Source of the DNA: Histidinibacterium lentulum
GTDB taxonomy: Bacteria; Pseudomonadota; Alphaproteobacteria; Rhodobacterales; Rhodobacteraceae
DNA: 64,000 nt
Direction of reading: 5' to 3'
Assembly (NCBI RefSeq): GCF_003789055.1
Contig: NZ_ML119081.1
Span: forward strand, 574,440 to 638,439
Part shown: positions 35,200 to 43,160 of the stretch, piece by piece
Layout of the letters: the number at the start of each line of letters is the position of its first letter
Numbering within the stretch: position 1 is the stretch's first letter
Position numbers and translations under genes: made by a program
Notes under the pieces: model-generated
Database searches by the model: none
What the model saw: only the letters and a program-made list of their open reading frames with translations
Told to the model about the DNA's origin: nothing

Positions 35200-37608
35200 T
35201 CAGGCGGCCATGGTGGCGCCGTGAAGATCACGCAGGGTGAAAGCAGGCTCCGGCCCGTTGGTCTCGGGCCGGAAGGTGATGGTCACGGGACGGCCGGGGA
35301 TCAGCGTCACCGCATTGTCGGAGAAGCGTCCGGGACGGTCCGCCTCAAGGCTCACGAACAGAGCGAGCGCCGCCGCATCGAGCGTGATTTCCCAGGCATC
35401 CCGCACTTGCGCCACGCGCATCCCGATGCCGGGCGGAAGAAGACCGTAGGCCTTGTAGGGCCTCGGCGCGGAATGCTCCGCGCCCGCCCCGCCCTCATGG
35501 CGCCAGGCCCAGCCGAGGAGCCTTGCCTCGCCGAGCGCGGCGCGCTGCACCCGAAGCACCTCGAGCGCCGCGTCGGGGCCGACGGTCGCCCCGGCTTCCG
35601 CCAGAGTTTCGGCCCGGCCATCGAGGAACAGCGCCTCTGCCGTCACCTCCACCGCCACCGGCGCGCCCGTGTCGTTCACCGCCTTCAGGACGATCTGCTC
35701 CCCCTCGGGCACGGCCACCACATGCACCGGCGCATGGAACCGCCGCGCCATGTGGTGCATCAGCTTCCAGCCGCCGCCATAGTCTAGGCTCGACCATGAA
35801 CAGACCGGCCAGGTGTCGTTGAGCTGCCAGTAGAGCGTTCCCTTGCAGCGCGGTTTCAGCGACCGCCAATGCTCGACCGCCGTTCGGATGGCGAGGCCCT
35901 GCTGCACCTGGCTGAGATAGACGAAGCTCTCGAAATCCTTCGGAAACCGGAAATAGCGGAACATCGTCTCCGCGATCCGGGCATTGCCGCCGGCGTTCTT
36001 CTGGTGGCTTTCGAGCACCGGCGAGGCGATGTTGAAATCGGCAGGATCGGCGAATTGCCGGATCACGGACATCGACGGATAGGATTGAAAGCCGAATTCC
36101 GAACAGAAGCGCGGCGCCACGTCCCGGTAATGGTCGAAATCCCGCCCCTCGTGCCAGACCGACCAGAAATGCATGTCTCCCGCGCTGTCGTCATGCCAGG
36201 CATCGCCAAAGCTCATCGGCCCCGGGCTGGGCGAGGAGGGCCACCAGTTCGCGCCGGGTGCCGTCTCTCGCAATGCCGCCTCTATGGTGCGGTTCAGCCG
36301 GTCGTAGGACACGAGATAGCGGTCGCGGTTCTGCACGCTCTCGGGAAACCACGTCAGCGCGCCGATGAGTTCGTTGTCGCCGCACCAGAGGGCAATCGAG
36401 GCGTGATGCTGAAGCCGCGCGACGGTTTCGCGCACCTCACCCGCCACCTCGTCGAGGAACTCCGGGGTCGATGGATAGAGGTGGCAGGCGAACATGAAAT
36501 CCTGCCAGACCATCAGTCCAAGCTCGTCGCAGAGATCGTAGAACCAGTCCGGCTCGTAGCGCCCGCCGCCCCAGACGCGGATCATGTTCATGTGGGCATC
36601 GACGGCCGACTGCAGGAGGTGTCGCGTCTTCTCCTTGGTGATCCGCCCGGGCAGCGCATCGGCGGGAATCCAGTTCGCGCCGCGCGCGAAGACATCCCGT
36701 CCGTTCACGCGAAAGCCGAAGCTGCGCCCGATCTCGTCGGGTTCCGACACGAGATCCAGACTGCGCAAGCCGATCCGCCGCTTCACAGACGTGCCGCCCA
36801 GCGTGACCGTCAGGTCGTGGAGCACCTGCGCCCCCTGCCCCGCCGGCCACCAGAGCTGCGGGTCGTCGATCCCGATGCGCGCCTCGAACCGGCCGTCCGT
36901 CACCGGGGCCTCGACGCTCTGCGCGGCGAGCGACACGAGGCACAGGCGCCCCTCCGCGTCCGTAGCCTCTCCGGCGACCGTCACCGTAACATGGCCCGGC
37001 TCGTGGTCCTGCGTGACCGTCAGCCCGGTCACGCGCGGCGCGCGCGCGGGCTCGATCCGGATGTCGCCATAGATGCCCGCGGGCGCCAGCGCGATGTTCC
37101 AGTCCCAACCGAAATCGCACTGCACCTTGCGCAGCATGTTGCCGTTGGGGATCGGGCAGTTTGCCTTGTGATAGGGCACCGGAAAGGGTTGCGCCTGCTG
37201 GGCCGCCTCGGCAGCCGCGACGCTGGACTGCAGAACGATCTCGATCTCGTTCTCGCCCGCCTGCGCCACCCCGCCGAGATCGGCGCGATACCCGCGAAAG
37301 GCATTCGCCGTCTCGAGCACGACCCGGCCGTTGACGCGCACCGTGGCCACGCAGTCGACCCCCGAAAGCACCAGCGCCACCTCGGGATCGGTCAGCGTCA
37401 CCCGCCGCCTCAGCGTCCAGTCCCGTTCCGCGATCCAGCGCAGCCCGTATTCGTTCCTGCCGTGGTAGGGATCCGGAATCCGCCCCGCTCTCTCCAGCGC
37501 GGTGATGACATCGCATGGCAGCTCGATCTCGAGGGCGTGGTCGCCCCGGGCGTCCGACAGCGACCATGTCCCGGAAAGGTCGATCGAACCGGCAGAGCCC
37601 TGGATCAC
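35200..37608 (-). CDS. Beta-mannosidase (glycoside hydrolase family 2)
   Basis: This 802-residue GH2 enzyme has an N-terminal sugar-binding domain (DLSGTWSLSD, YGLRWIAERDW), a beta-sandwich, and a catalytic barrel with MIRVWGGGRYEPDWFYDLCDELG. It also has the acid/base Glu in WCGDNEL and the nucleophile Glu in FCSEFGFQSYPS, a pattern typical of beta-mannosidases. There is no signal peptide, so it works on imported oligosaccharides. The start is the GTG at 37606-37608, with GAGGT 7 nt upstream and a GTGA overlap with the ATPase gene; a longer frame upstream has no support. Mannoside specificity follows from the motif and is likely but not proven. Confidence 0.9.
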   Translation of the reverse strand: MIQGSAGSIDLSGTWSLSDARGDHALEIELPCDVITALERAGRIPDPYHGRNEYGLRWIAERDWTLRRRVTLTDPEVALVLSGVDCVATVRVNGRVVLETANAFRGYRADLGGVAQAGENEIEIVLQSSVAAAEAAQQAQPFPVPYHKANCPIPNGNMLRKVQCDFGWDWNIALAPAGIYGDIRIEPARAPRVTGLTVTQDHEPGHVTVTVAGEATDAEGRLCLVSLAAQSVEAPVTDGRFEARIGIDDPQLWWPAGQGAQVLHDLTVTLGGTSVKRRIGLRSLDLVSEPDEIGRSFGFRVNGRDVFARGANWIPADALPGRITKEKTRHLLQSAVDAHMNMIRVWGGGRYEPDWFYDLCDELGLMVWQDFMFACHLYPSTPEFLDEVAGEVRETVARLQHHASIALWCGDNELIGALTWFPESVQNRDRYLVSYDRLNRTIEAALRETAPGANWWPSSPSPGPMSFGDAWHDDSAGDMHFWSVWHEGRDFDHYRDVAPRFCSEFGFQSYPSMSVIRQFADPADFNIASPVLESHQKNAGGNARIAETMFRYFRFPKDFESFVYLSQVQQGLAIRTAVEHWRSLKPRCKGTLYWQLNDTWPVCSWSSLDYGGGWKLMHHMARRFHAPVHVVAVPEGEQIVLKAVNDTGAPVAVEVTAEALFLDGRAETLAEAGATVGPDAALEVLRVQRAALGEARLLGWAWRHEGGAGAEHSAPRPYKAYGLLPPGIGMRVAQVRDAWEITLDAAALALFVSLEADRPGRFSDNAVTLIPGRPVTITFRPETNGPEPAFTLRDLHGATMAA

Positions 37609-38681
37609 AATCGCACCTCTGAGGCGCTGTCGAAGAGCGAGGACTGCTCCAGAGCAAGGCCGATCCGCATCCGGTCGCCCTTTCTGACCTGGGATTGCCC
37701 GTCCATCCTGAGCCTGAAGCGCGATCCCTCGAAGGTGGTCCACACCAGCGTGTCAGAGCCCATCGGCTCCACCAGTTCCACCGGAACCTCCGCGGCATAG
37801 GCCGCACCCTCCGCGGCGTCGCCGGTCACCACATGCTCGGGGCGCACGCCGATCCACGCGGGTCCGCTCATGTCGCCGCGGCCGGAGGCCCGGTAGCGGT
37901 CGAGCGGAATCCGCGCCTCGCCCACGCGGAAGATGCCGCCGTCGATCACACCTTCCATGAAGTTCATCGACGGGGAGCCCACGAAGTCGGCGACATACTT
38001 GTTCACGGGGCGATTGTAGATCTCGTCCGGGCTTGTCAGCTGCTCGATGACGCCGCCGCGCATGATCGCGATGCGGTCGGCCAGGGTCATCGCCTCGATC
38101 TGGTCGTGGGTGACGTAGATCATCGTGTTGCCGAGCCGCGAATGGAGCTGCTTGAGCTCCACCCGCAGGTCCGCGCGCAGCTTGGCGTCGAGGTTCGAGA
38201 GGGGCTCGTCGAAGAGGAACACGTCCACGTCCCGCACCAGAGCCCGACCGATGGCGACGCGCTGCCGCTGGCCGCCCGACAGCGCGGCGGGCTTGCGCTT
38301 CAGCAGGGGCTCGATCTGCAGGATCTCGGCGGCGCGGGTCACGCGCTTTTCGATCTCCGCCTTCGGCATCCGCGCATTGCGCAGCCCGAAGCTGAGGTTC
38401 CCCTCCACCGTCATCTGCGGATAGAGCGCGTAGGACTGGAACACCATGCCGATGCCCCGTTCCGAGGGCTCGGCCCAGGTCACGTTCCTGCCGTTGATGA
38501 AGATCTGCCCGTTGGTGACCTCCAGAAGACCCGCGATGCAGTTGAGCAGCGTGGACTTGCCGCAGCCCGAGGAGCCCAGGAGGACGAGAAACTCCCCCTC
38601 GCGGATGTCGAGGTTCAGGTTCTTCAGTACCCCGAGCCCGCCGAAGCTGAGATCGAGATTGCGGATTTCGACGGAATGCAT
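37605..38681 (-). CDS. Sugar ABC transporter ATP-binding protein (UgpC/MsmK type)
   Basis: This 358-residue ATPase of the CUT1 carbohydrate importer family has Walker A GSSGCGKSTLLNCIAG, the signature LSGGQRQRVAIGRAL, Walker B VFLFDEPLSNLDAKLR, and switch VTHDQIEAMTLADRI. A C-terminal TOBE regulatory domain (about 240-358) includes IGVRPEHV. It energises the two permeases encoded next to it. It overlaps the beta-mannosidase start by 4 nt, which ties import and cleavage into one transcript. It starts 4 nt after the permease stop. Confidence 0.94.
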   Translation of the reverse strand: MHSVEIRNLDLSFGGLGVLKNLNLDIREGEFLVLLGSSGCGKSTLLNCIAGLLEVTNGQIFINGRNVTWAEPSERGIGMVFQSYALYPQMTVEGNLSFGLRNARMPKAEIEKRVTRAAEILQIEPLLKRKPAALSGGQRQRVAIGRALVRDVDVFLFDEPLSNLDAKLRADLRVELKQLHSRLGNTMIYVTHDQIEAMTLADRIAIMRGGVIEQLTSPDEIYNRPVNKYVADFVGSPSMNFMEGVIDGGIFRVGEARIPLDRYRASGRGDMSGPAWIGVRPEHVVTGDAAEGAAYAAEVPVELVEPMGSDTLVWTTFEGSRFRLRMDGQSQVRKGDRMRIGLALEQSSLFDSASEVRL

Positions 38682-38685
38682 GGGA

Positions 38686-39630
38686 TCAGCCTTTCACCGC
38701 CCCGGCCGCGATCCCGCGGACGAAGAGCCTGCCGGAGGCGAAGTAGATGACGAGGGGAACGAGACCGGTCAGCAGGGTCGCCGCCATGTTGACGTTGTAT
38801 TCCTTCACGCCCTGCACGGAGTTGACGATGTTGTTGAGCTGAACCGTCATCGGATAGCGCTCGGGACTCGAGATGTAGGTCACGCCGAACAGGAAATCGT
38901 TCCAGATGCCCGTGACCTGGATGATCAGCGCCACCACGAAGATCGGCAGCGACATCGGCATCACGATCCGGAAGTAGATCCCCCAGAACCCCGCCCCGTC
39001 GACCCGCGCCGCCTTGAAGAGCTCGGACGGGATCGCGGCGAAGTAGTTTCGGAAAAGAAGCGTGTTGATCGGCATGCCGAAGACGACGTGCACCAGCACC
39101 AGCCCGGTCAGTGATCCATAGAGCCCCGCCTCGCGCAGCATGATGACTATGGGATAGAGCATCACCTGGTAGGGAATGAAGGCGCCCAGGATCAGGATGG
39201 TGAAGAACAGCTCCGATCCCCTGAACTTCCACATCGAGAGCGCGTAGCCGTTCACGCTGGCGATGGCGATGGACAGGATCACCGAGGGGATCAGGATGCG
39301 GACCGAGTTCCAGAAGCCGCGGCTCAGCCCGTCGCAGTTGATACCGGTACAGGCCTCCGCCCAGGCCTTCACCCAGGGCTGGAAGGTGATCTCCATCGGC
39401 GGGGAGAAGACGTTGCCGAGACGGATCTCCGGCATCCCCTTCACCGAGGTGACGAGCATGACATAGAGCGGCAGCAGGTAATACATCGCCACGATCAGCA
39501 GCGTGCCGTAGAGCATGATGTTGGTGCCGCTCAGGGCGCGCTTCGGCCGCGGGCCGTGGGGGCCGGAGAGGCGCTCGCGCACCGCGTCGGCGGCCGGGAG
39601 GGTCGAGCCGAGGATACCGGGATCAGCCAC
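38686..39630 (-). CDS. Sugar ABC transporter permease (MalG-like)
   Basis: This 314-residue permease has six helices after a roughly 40-residue cytosolic N-terminal tail. The first helix is MLYGTLLIVAMYYLLPLYVMLVTSV. The ATPase-contact EAA loop lies at ELFKAARVDGAGFWGIYFRIVMPMSLP. FRNYFAAIPSEL and LTGLVPLVIYFASGRLFVRGIAAGAVKG at the C-terminus are typical MalG features. The start is a GTG at 39628-39630 with GGAGG 8 nt upstream, overlapping the stop of the other permease gene by 8 nt. Together they form the heterodimeric channel. Confidence 0.92.
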   Translation of the reverse strand: MADPGILGSTLPAADAVRERLSGPHGPRPKRALSGTNIMLYGTLLIVAMYYLLPLYVMLVTSVKGMPEIRLGNVFSPPMEITFQPWVKAWAEACTGINCDGLSRGFWNSVRILIPSVILSIAIASVNGYALSMWKFRGSELFFTILILGAFIPYQVMLYPIVIMLREAGLYGSLTGLVLVHVVFGMPINTLLFRNYFAAIPSELFKAARVDGAGFWGIYFRIVMPMSLPIFVVALIIQVTGIWNDFLFGVTYISSPERYPMTVQLNNIVNSVQGVKEYNVNMAATLLTGLVPLVIYFASGRLFVRGIAAGAVKG

Positions 39631-40555
39631 GTTTCCGGCCTCCGAATTCGAGATAGGCCCAAGGGACCAGGATGATGACCACGCTCAGCAGCATCATCGT
39701 CGAGGCGGCGAAGCCCTGCCCCATGTTCTGGCCGCCGAACATGTTGTTCATGACGTATTTCGCGGGCACTTCAGAGGCGATGCCGGGCCCGCCCGCGGTC
39801 ATCGCGACGACGAGATCGTAGAGCTTCACGATCCCGCTCGCGATCAGCACCACGGAGGTCACGAACACGGGCCGCATCATCGGGATGATGACGAAGACAT
39901 AGGTCTTCCACGTCGGGATGCCGTCGATCCGCGTGGCCTTCCAGATGTCCTCGTCGATGCCGCGCAGCCCTGCCAGCATGATGCACATGATCAGCCCCGT
40001 GCCCTGCCAGAGCCCGGCGATCAGCAGGCCGTACATCACGATATCGGCGTTGTAGAGCGGATCGAAGTTGAAGCTCTCCCAGCCGAGACCGCGGACGATA
40101 CCCTGGATCCCGAACTCGGGATTGAGGATCCACTGCCAGATCAGGCCGGTGACGATGAAACTCAGCGCGAAGGGATAGAGGAAGATCGTGCGAAACGCGT
40201 CCTCGAACCGGATCTTCCGGTCCAGAAGCGCCGCCAGAACAAAGCCGAGGAGCAGCGTCAGGACGAGCGAGCAGATCCCGTAGATCGCGAGGTTCTGGAT
40301 CGACACGATCCAGCGCCGTGTCTCCCAGAGACGCTCATACTGCTGCAGTCCTGCCCAGTCGAGCCGGGGCAGCAGGCCCGAGGATGTGAAGGAATAGACG
40401 ATGGTCCAGATCGTCCCGCCGACGAACACCACCAGCGCGGTGAAGATCATCGGGATCGAGGCGATCTTGGGCATCAGGTTGCGAAAGAGCCGGATAGGCG
40501 GTTTCGCTCGCGTCGCGGCGCTCTCCGCGCGCGCGCCGTTCTGGACCAGTGCCAT
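39623..40555 (-). CDS. Sugar ABC transporter permease (MalF-like)
   Basis: This 310-residue permease has six helices. It starts MALVQNGARAES; the ATG at 40553-40555 has AAGGGAG about 7 nt upstream, and an earlier in-frame start lacks one. The first helix is PMIFTALVVFVGGTIWTIVYSF, and the EAA loop is IWKATRIDGIPTWKTYVFVIIPMMRP. It lies between the binding-protein gene and the MalG-like gene. A stable hairpin sits between it and the binding-protein stop, which probably sets the expression ratio. Confidence 0.92.
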   Translation of the reverse strand: MALVQNGARAESAATRAKPPIRLFRNLMPKIASIPMIFTALVVFVGGTIWTIVYSFTSSGLLPRLDWAGLQQYERLWETRRWIVSIQNLAIYGICSLVLTLLLGFVLAALLDRKIRFEDAFRTIFLYPFALSFIVTGLIWQWILNPEFGIQGIVRGLGWESFNFDPLYNADIVMYGLLIAGLWQGTGLIMCIMLAGLRGIDEDIWKATRIDGIPTWKTYVFVIIPMMRPVFVTSVVLIASGIVKLYDLVVAMTAGGPGIASEVPAKYVMNNMFGGQNMGQGFAASTMMLLSVVIILVPWAYLEFGGRKRG

Positions 40556-40608
40556 GGCGGTCTCCCTTTGGAGGGTCTCGGGCCGTCGTGTCACGGAAGG
40601 CGGAGAAA

Positions 40609-40636
40609 CGCCCCGGCCGGTCATCCGGCCGAGGCG
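40609..40636 (-). other. Hairpin between binding-protein and permease genes
   Basis: CGGCCGG (40614-40620) pairs with CCGGCCG (40625-40631) over a TCAT loop, extended by CGCC (40609-40612) with GGCG (40633-40636). It lies 12 nt after the stop of the binding-protein gene. No U run is present on the transcribed strand. Confidence 0.65.
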
Positions 40637-40648
40637 CATGCTCGCGGA

Positions 40649-41881
40649 TCAGTCCGCGTTGGCGATGATCTCGACGTAACGCTCCTGCGCTTCCGCGGCA
40701 GTCATGCTCGGATCGCTCCAGAACTCGGTCATCAGGTCGTTGACCTGCTGGTTCGTGTCGGGCGTCAGCAGGGCGTTCCCCGAGGGGAGCGTCTGCCCCG
40801 CGGCCAGAAGCTCGAGACCCTTCTGAGTGCAATCGTTCACGGTGCCCAGATCGACATCGCCCCGGATCGGCAGGGAGCCTTTCGCGGAGTTGAACGACAC
40901 CTGCACTTCCGGAGACAGCAGCAGCGCGGCCAGCTCCTTCTGAGCGGCCTCGACCTCGGGGTCGTCCTGCACAGGGAAGTAGAAGGCATCGCCGCCGGTA
41001 TCGAGGATCCCGGTCACGCCGAGGCCGGGAAGGCAGTGATAATCCTCGCCAGCGACCTGTCCGGCGACGGCGAATTCGCCCTGCGCCCAGTCACCCATGA
41101 TCTGCGCCGCGGCCTGGCCGGTGATCACCGCGTTGGTGGCCTGGTTCCAGTCCGAGACGTTCAGTCCGGCCGCCAGATCGCGCGCATTCCCGAAGGCCTC
41201 GAACACGCGGGCATAGGCCTCGCCGCCCGCGACATCCACGTCCTTGTCACGGTTGATGGCCAGCCAGGCTTCCTCGCCGGCGAGCGCGATCGCCATCACG
41301 CCGAACGCACCCGACTGCTGCCAGGACTGACCGCCCACGGCGAGCGGAACGATGCCCGCCTCGCGCAGCGCCGGCGCGCTTGCGACGAGGCCGTCCCAAT
41401 CGCTGGGAACCTCGATACCCGCCTGTTCGAAGGCGTCATCGCTCAGCCACATCCACTGCCAGGAATGGATGTTGACCGGCGCGCAGTAGACCCGCCCGTC
41501 GACGGTGCAGGCCTCCAGCAGCGACGGCGGATTGACGATGTCGAACCAGCCCTCGGCCTCGGCCACGTCGGTCAGGTCGAGCAGCAGGCCCGCCTCGATC
41601 AGTTCCTCGGCCTGCCGGCCGTGGTTGAACTGGAACGCATGCATCGGGTCGCCGCCGATGATCCGGCTGACCATGATCGGACGCGCGGTGTCGCCGCCGC
41701 CGGCGATCGCGCCGTCGACCCAGTTATGCTCGGTGCGCTCGTTCAGCGCCTCGGCGAACTTCGCCACCGCCGCGGCCTCGCCGCCGGATGTCCACCAGTG
41801 CGAGACCTCCAGATCGACCGCGAACGCGGCCGTTCCCGAGCACATCGCCGTTGCGGCGAGCAGTTTTCCCATGACCTTCAC
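40649..41881 (-). CDS. Sugar ABC transporter substrate-binding protein (family 1)
   Basis: This 410-residue periplasmic binding protein has a signal peptide (MGKLLAATAMCSGTAAFA) and then LEVSHWWTSGGEAAAVAKFAEALNE, typical of carbohydrate-binding SBP_bac_1 proteins. Later marks are YCAPVNIHSWQWMWLSDDAFEQAGIEVPSDWDGL and AQIMGDWAQGEF. The start is a GTG at 41879-41881 with a strong GGGAGGAG 6 nt upstream; the ATG ten bases later would also leave a full signal peptide. It is the first gene of the carbohydrate operon, behind the palindrome at 41900. Confidence 0.93.
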   Translation of the reverse strand: MKVMGKLLAATAMCSGTAAFAVDLEVSHWWTSGGEAAAVAKFAEALNERTEHNWVDGAIAGGGDTARPIMVSRIIGGDPMHAFQFNHGRQAEELIEAGLLLDLTDVAEAEGWFDIVNPPSLLEACTVDGRVYCAPVNIHSWQWMWLSDDAFEQAGIEVPSDWDGLVASAPALREAGIVPLAVGGQSWQQSGAFGVMAIALAGEEAWLAINRDKDVDVAGGEAYARVFEAFGNARDLAAGLNVSDWNQATNAVITGQAAAQIMGDWAQGEFAVAGQVAGEDYHCLPGLGVTGILDTGGDAFYFPVQDDPEVEAAQKELAALLLSPEVQVSFNSAKGSLPIRGDVDLGTVNDCTQKGLELLAAGQTLPSGNALLTPDTNQQVNDLMTEFWSDPSMTAAEAQERYVEIIANAD

Positions 41882-41899
41882 GATTTGCTCCTCCCAGAA

Positions 41900-41935
41900 T
41901 CTAAATCGTTGTAGGAGACGCTACATCGATTTAGA
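41900..41935. promoter_or_regulatory. 36-bp palindromic operator between the sugar operon and its LacI regulator
   Basis: TCTAAATCGTTGTAG (41900-41914) and CTACATCGATTTAGA (41921-41935) are inverted copies matching at 14 of 15 positions around GAGACG. It lies 18 nt upstream of the binding-protein start and between divergent genes, so the regulator at 42049 is the obvious ligand. It differs from the classic TGnAAnCGnTTnCA motif, so the contact mode is unclear. Confidence 0.7.
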
Positions 41936-42048
41936 AATTCCAAACAAGCCCTTTTTTCGGCGCTGGGCTCCGCGCATCGACCGACCATCCCGCGTGTCGG
42001 CCCCTGTCCGGATTGTGAGCCGCCGGGGGCTTGCGTAAGGAGACGGTC

Positions 42049-43083
42049 ATGACCGCGCGCAAAGGGCCCCGGACCCCCTCGCCGACCGACAGGCGGCCTC
42101 CCGGACGCCCGACACTCAAGACGATATCGGAACTCAGCGGCCTCGCCGTGCCCACCGTGTCCCGCGCGCTCAACGACGCGCCGGACATCGGCGAGGCAAC
42201 GAAGCGCCGGGTGCAGGAACTGGCCGAGAAGATCGGCTACCGCCCGAATCGTGCAGGCCTTCGCCTGCGCACCGGCAAGACCAACGTGATCGCTCTGGTG
42301 CTGCCGACGAACTACGACATGCTGAACTACACTGCGCGCCTGATCACCGCGATCGTCGCGGGCACCCGTGGCACCGCCTATCACCTCATCATCACGCCCT
42401 ACTTTCCGGACCAGAACGCCATGGACCCGGTCCGCTATCTCGTGGAGACCCGGTCGGCCGACGGCCTCATCCTGAACCAGACCGAACCCGAGGATCCGCG
42501 CGTCGCCTACCTGATGGAGCAGGGATTCCCCTTCGCGACCCATGGCCGGACCAGGTGGTGCGACCGGCATCCGTTCGTCGATTTCGACAACGCCGTGTTC
42601 GGACGGATCGGTGCCCGGCGCCTGATCGCGCGAGGCCGCCGCCGCCTCCTTCTCATCGCGCCGCCGCAGAACCAGACCTATGCGATGAACATGATCGCTG
42701 GCGCGGCCTCGGCGGCAGCGGACGCGGGCGCCACGCTCGAGGTGCTGGACGGCGTCTCCAGCGACAGCCCCTCCATCGAGGTGGAAGCCCGGATTCGCGC
42801 GCGATTCTCCACGGGACCGCGACCTGACGGGATCATCAGCGCGTCCACCTCCGCCGCGATCGCCGCGACGGCCGGAATCGAGTCCGAAGGCCTGACTCTG
42901 GGGCGCGAGGCCGACCTGATCGCCAAGGAAGCCGTGCCGTTCCTGCGCCGGTTCCGCTCCGAGATCCTGTCTGTCTACGAGGATGTGGCCCAGGCCGGCG
43001 CGGTGCTGACCCGGGCGGTGATCCAGGCCATCGACCATCCGGAGTTGCCCCCGATCCAGGTCCTTGACGCGCCCGGAGACTGA
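42049..43083 (+). CDS. LacI family transcriptional regulator of the carbohydrate operon
   Basis: This 344-residue regulator has an N-terminal LacI helix-turn-helix (TLKTISELSGLAVPTVSRALNDAPDIGEATKRRVQELAEKIGYRPNR), preceded by a longer than usual basic tail rich in Pro and Arg. A type-1 binding-protein domain follows (NVIALVLPTNYDMLNYTARLITAIVAG). The ATG at 42049 has AAGGAG 7 nt upstream. It is divergent from the binding-protein gene and probably represses that operon until a sugar binds. The effector-binding part starts normally, but the C-terminal subdomain (IGRxxD-type region) is rather diverged. Confidence 0.92.
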   Translation: MTARKGPRTPSPTDRRPPGRPTLKTISELSGLAVPTVSRALNDAPDIGEATKRRVQELAEKIGYRPNRAGLRLRTGKTNVIALVLPTNYDMLNYTARLITAIVAGTRGTAYHLIITPYFPDQNAMDPVRYLVETRSADGLILNQTEPEDPRVAYLMEQGFPFATHGRTRWCDRHPFVDFDNAVFGRIGARRLIARGRRRLLLIAPPQNQTYAMNMIAGAASAAADAGATLEVLDGVSSDSPSIEVEARIRARFSTGPRPDGIISASTSAAIAATAGIESEGLTLGREADLIAKEAVPFLRRFRSEILSVYEDVAQAGAVLTRAVIQAIDHPELPPIQVLDAPGD

Positions 43084-43084
43084 G

Positions 43085-43154
43085 CCGCCGGGTTTCCGGC
43101 CATCGCCTCCGGGGACAGACGGCAGGCGCGGCCTGCGTCAGGGCAACCCGGCGG
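43085..43154. terminator. Long-range inverted repeat between convergent LacI and RND genes
   Basis: CCGCCGGGTT (43085-43094) is perfectly complementary to AACCCGGCGG (43145-43154). The 50-nt interior contains a further small hairpin (CAGGCGCGGCCTG). It fills almost the whole gap between the two convergent stops, as expected of a bidirectional end structure, but T runs are lacking. Confidence 0.4.
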
Positions 43155-43160
43155 TGCCGC

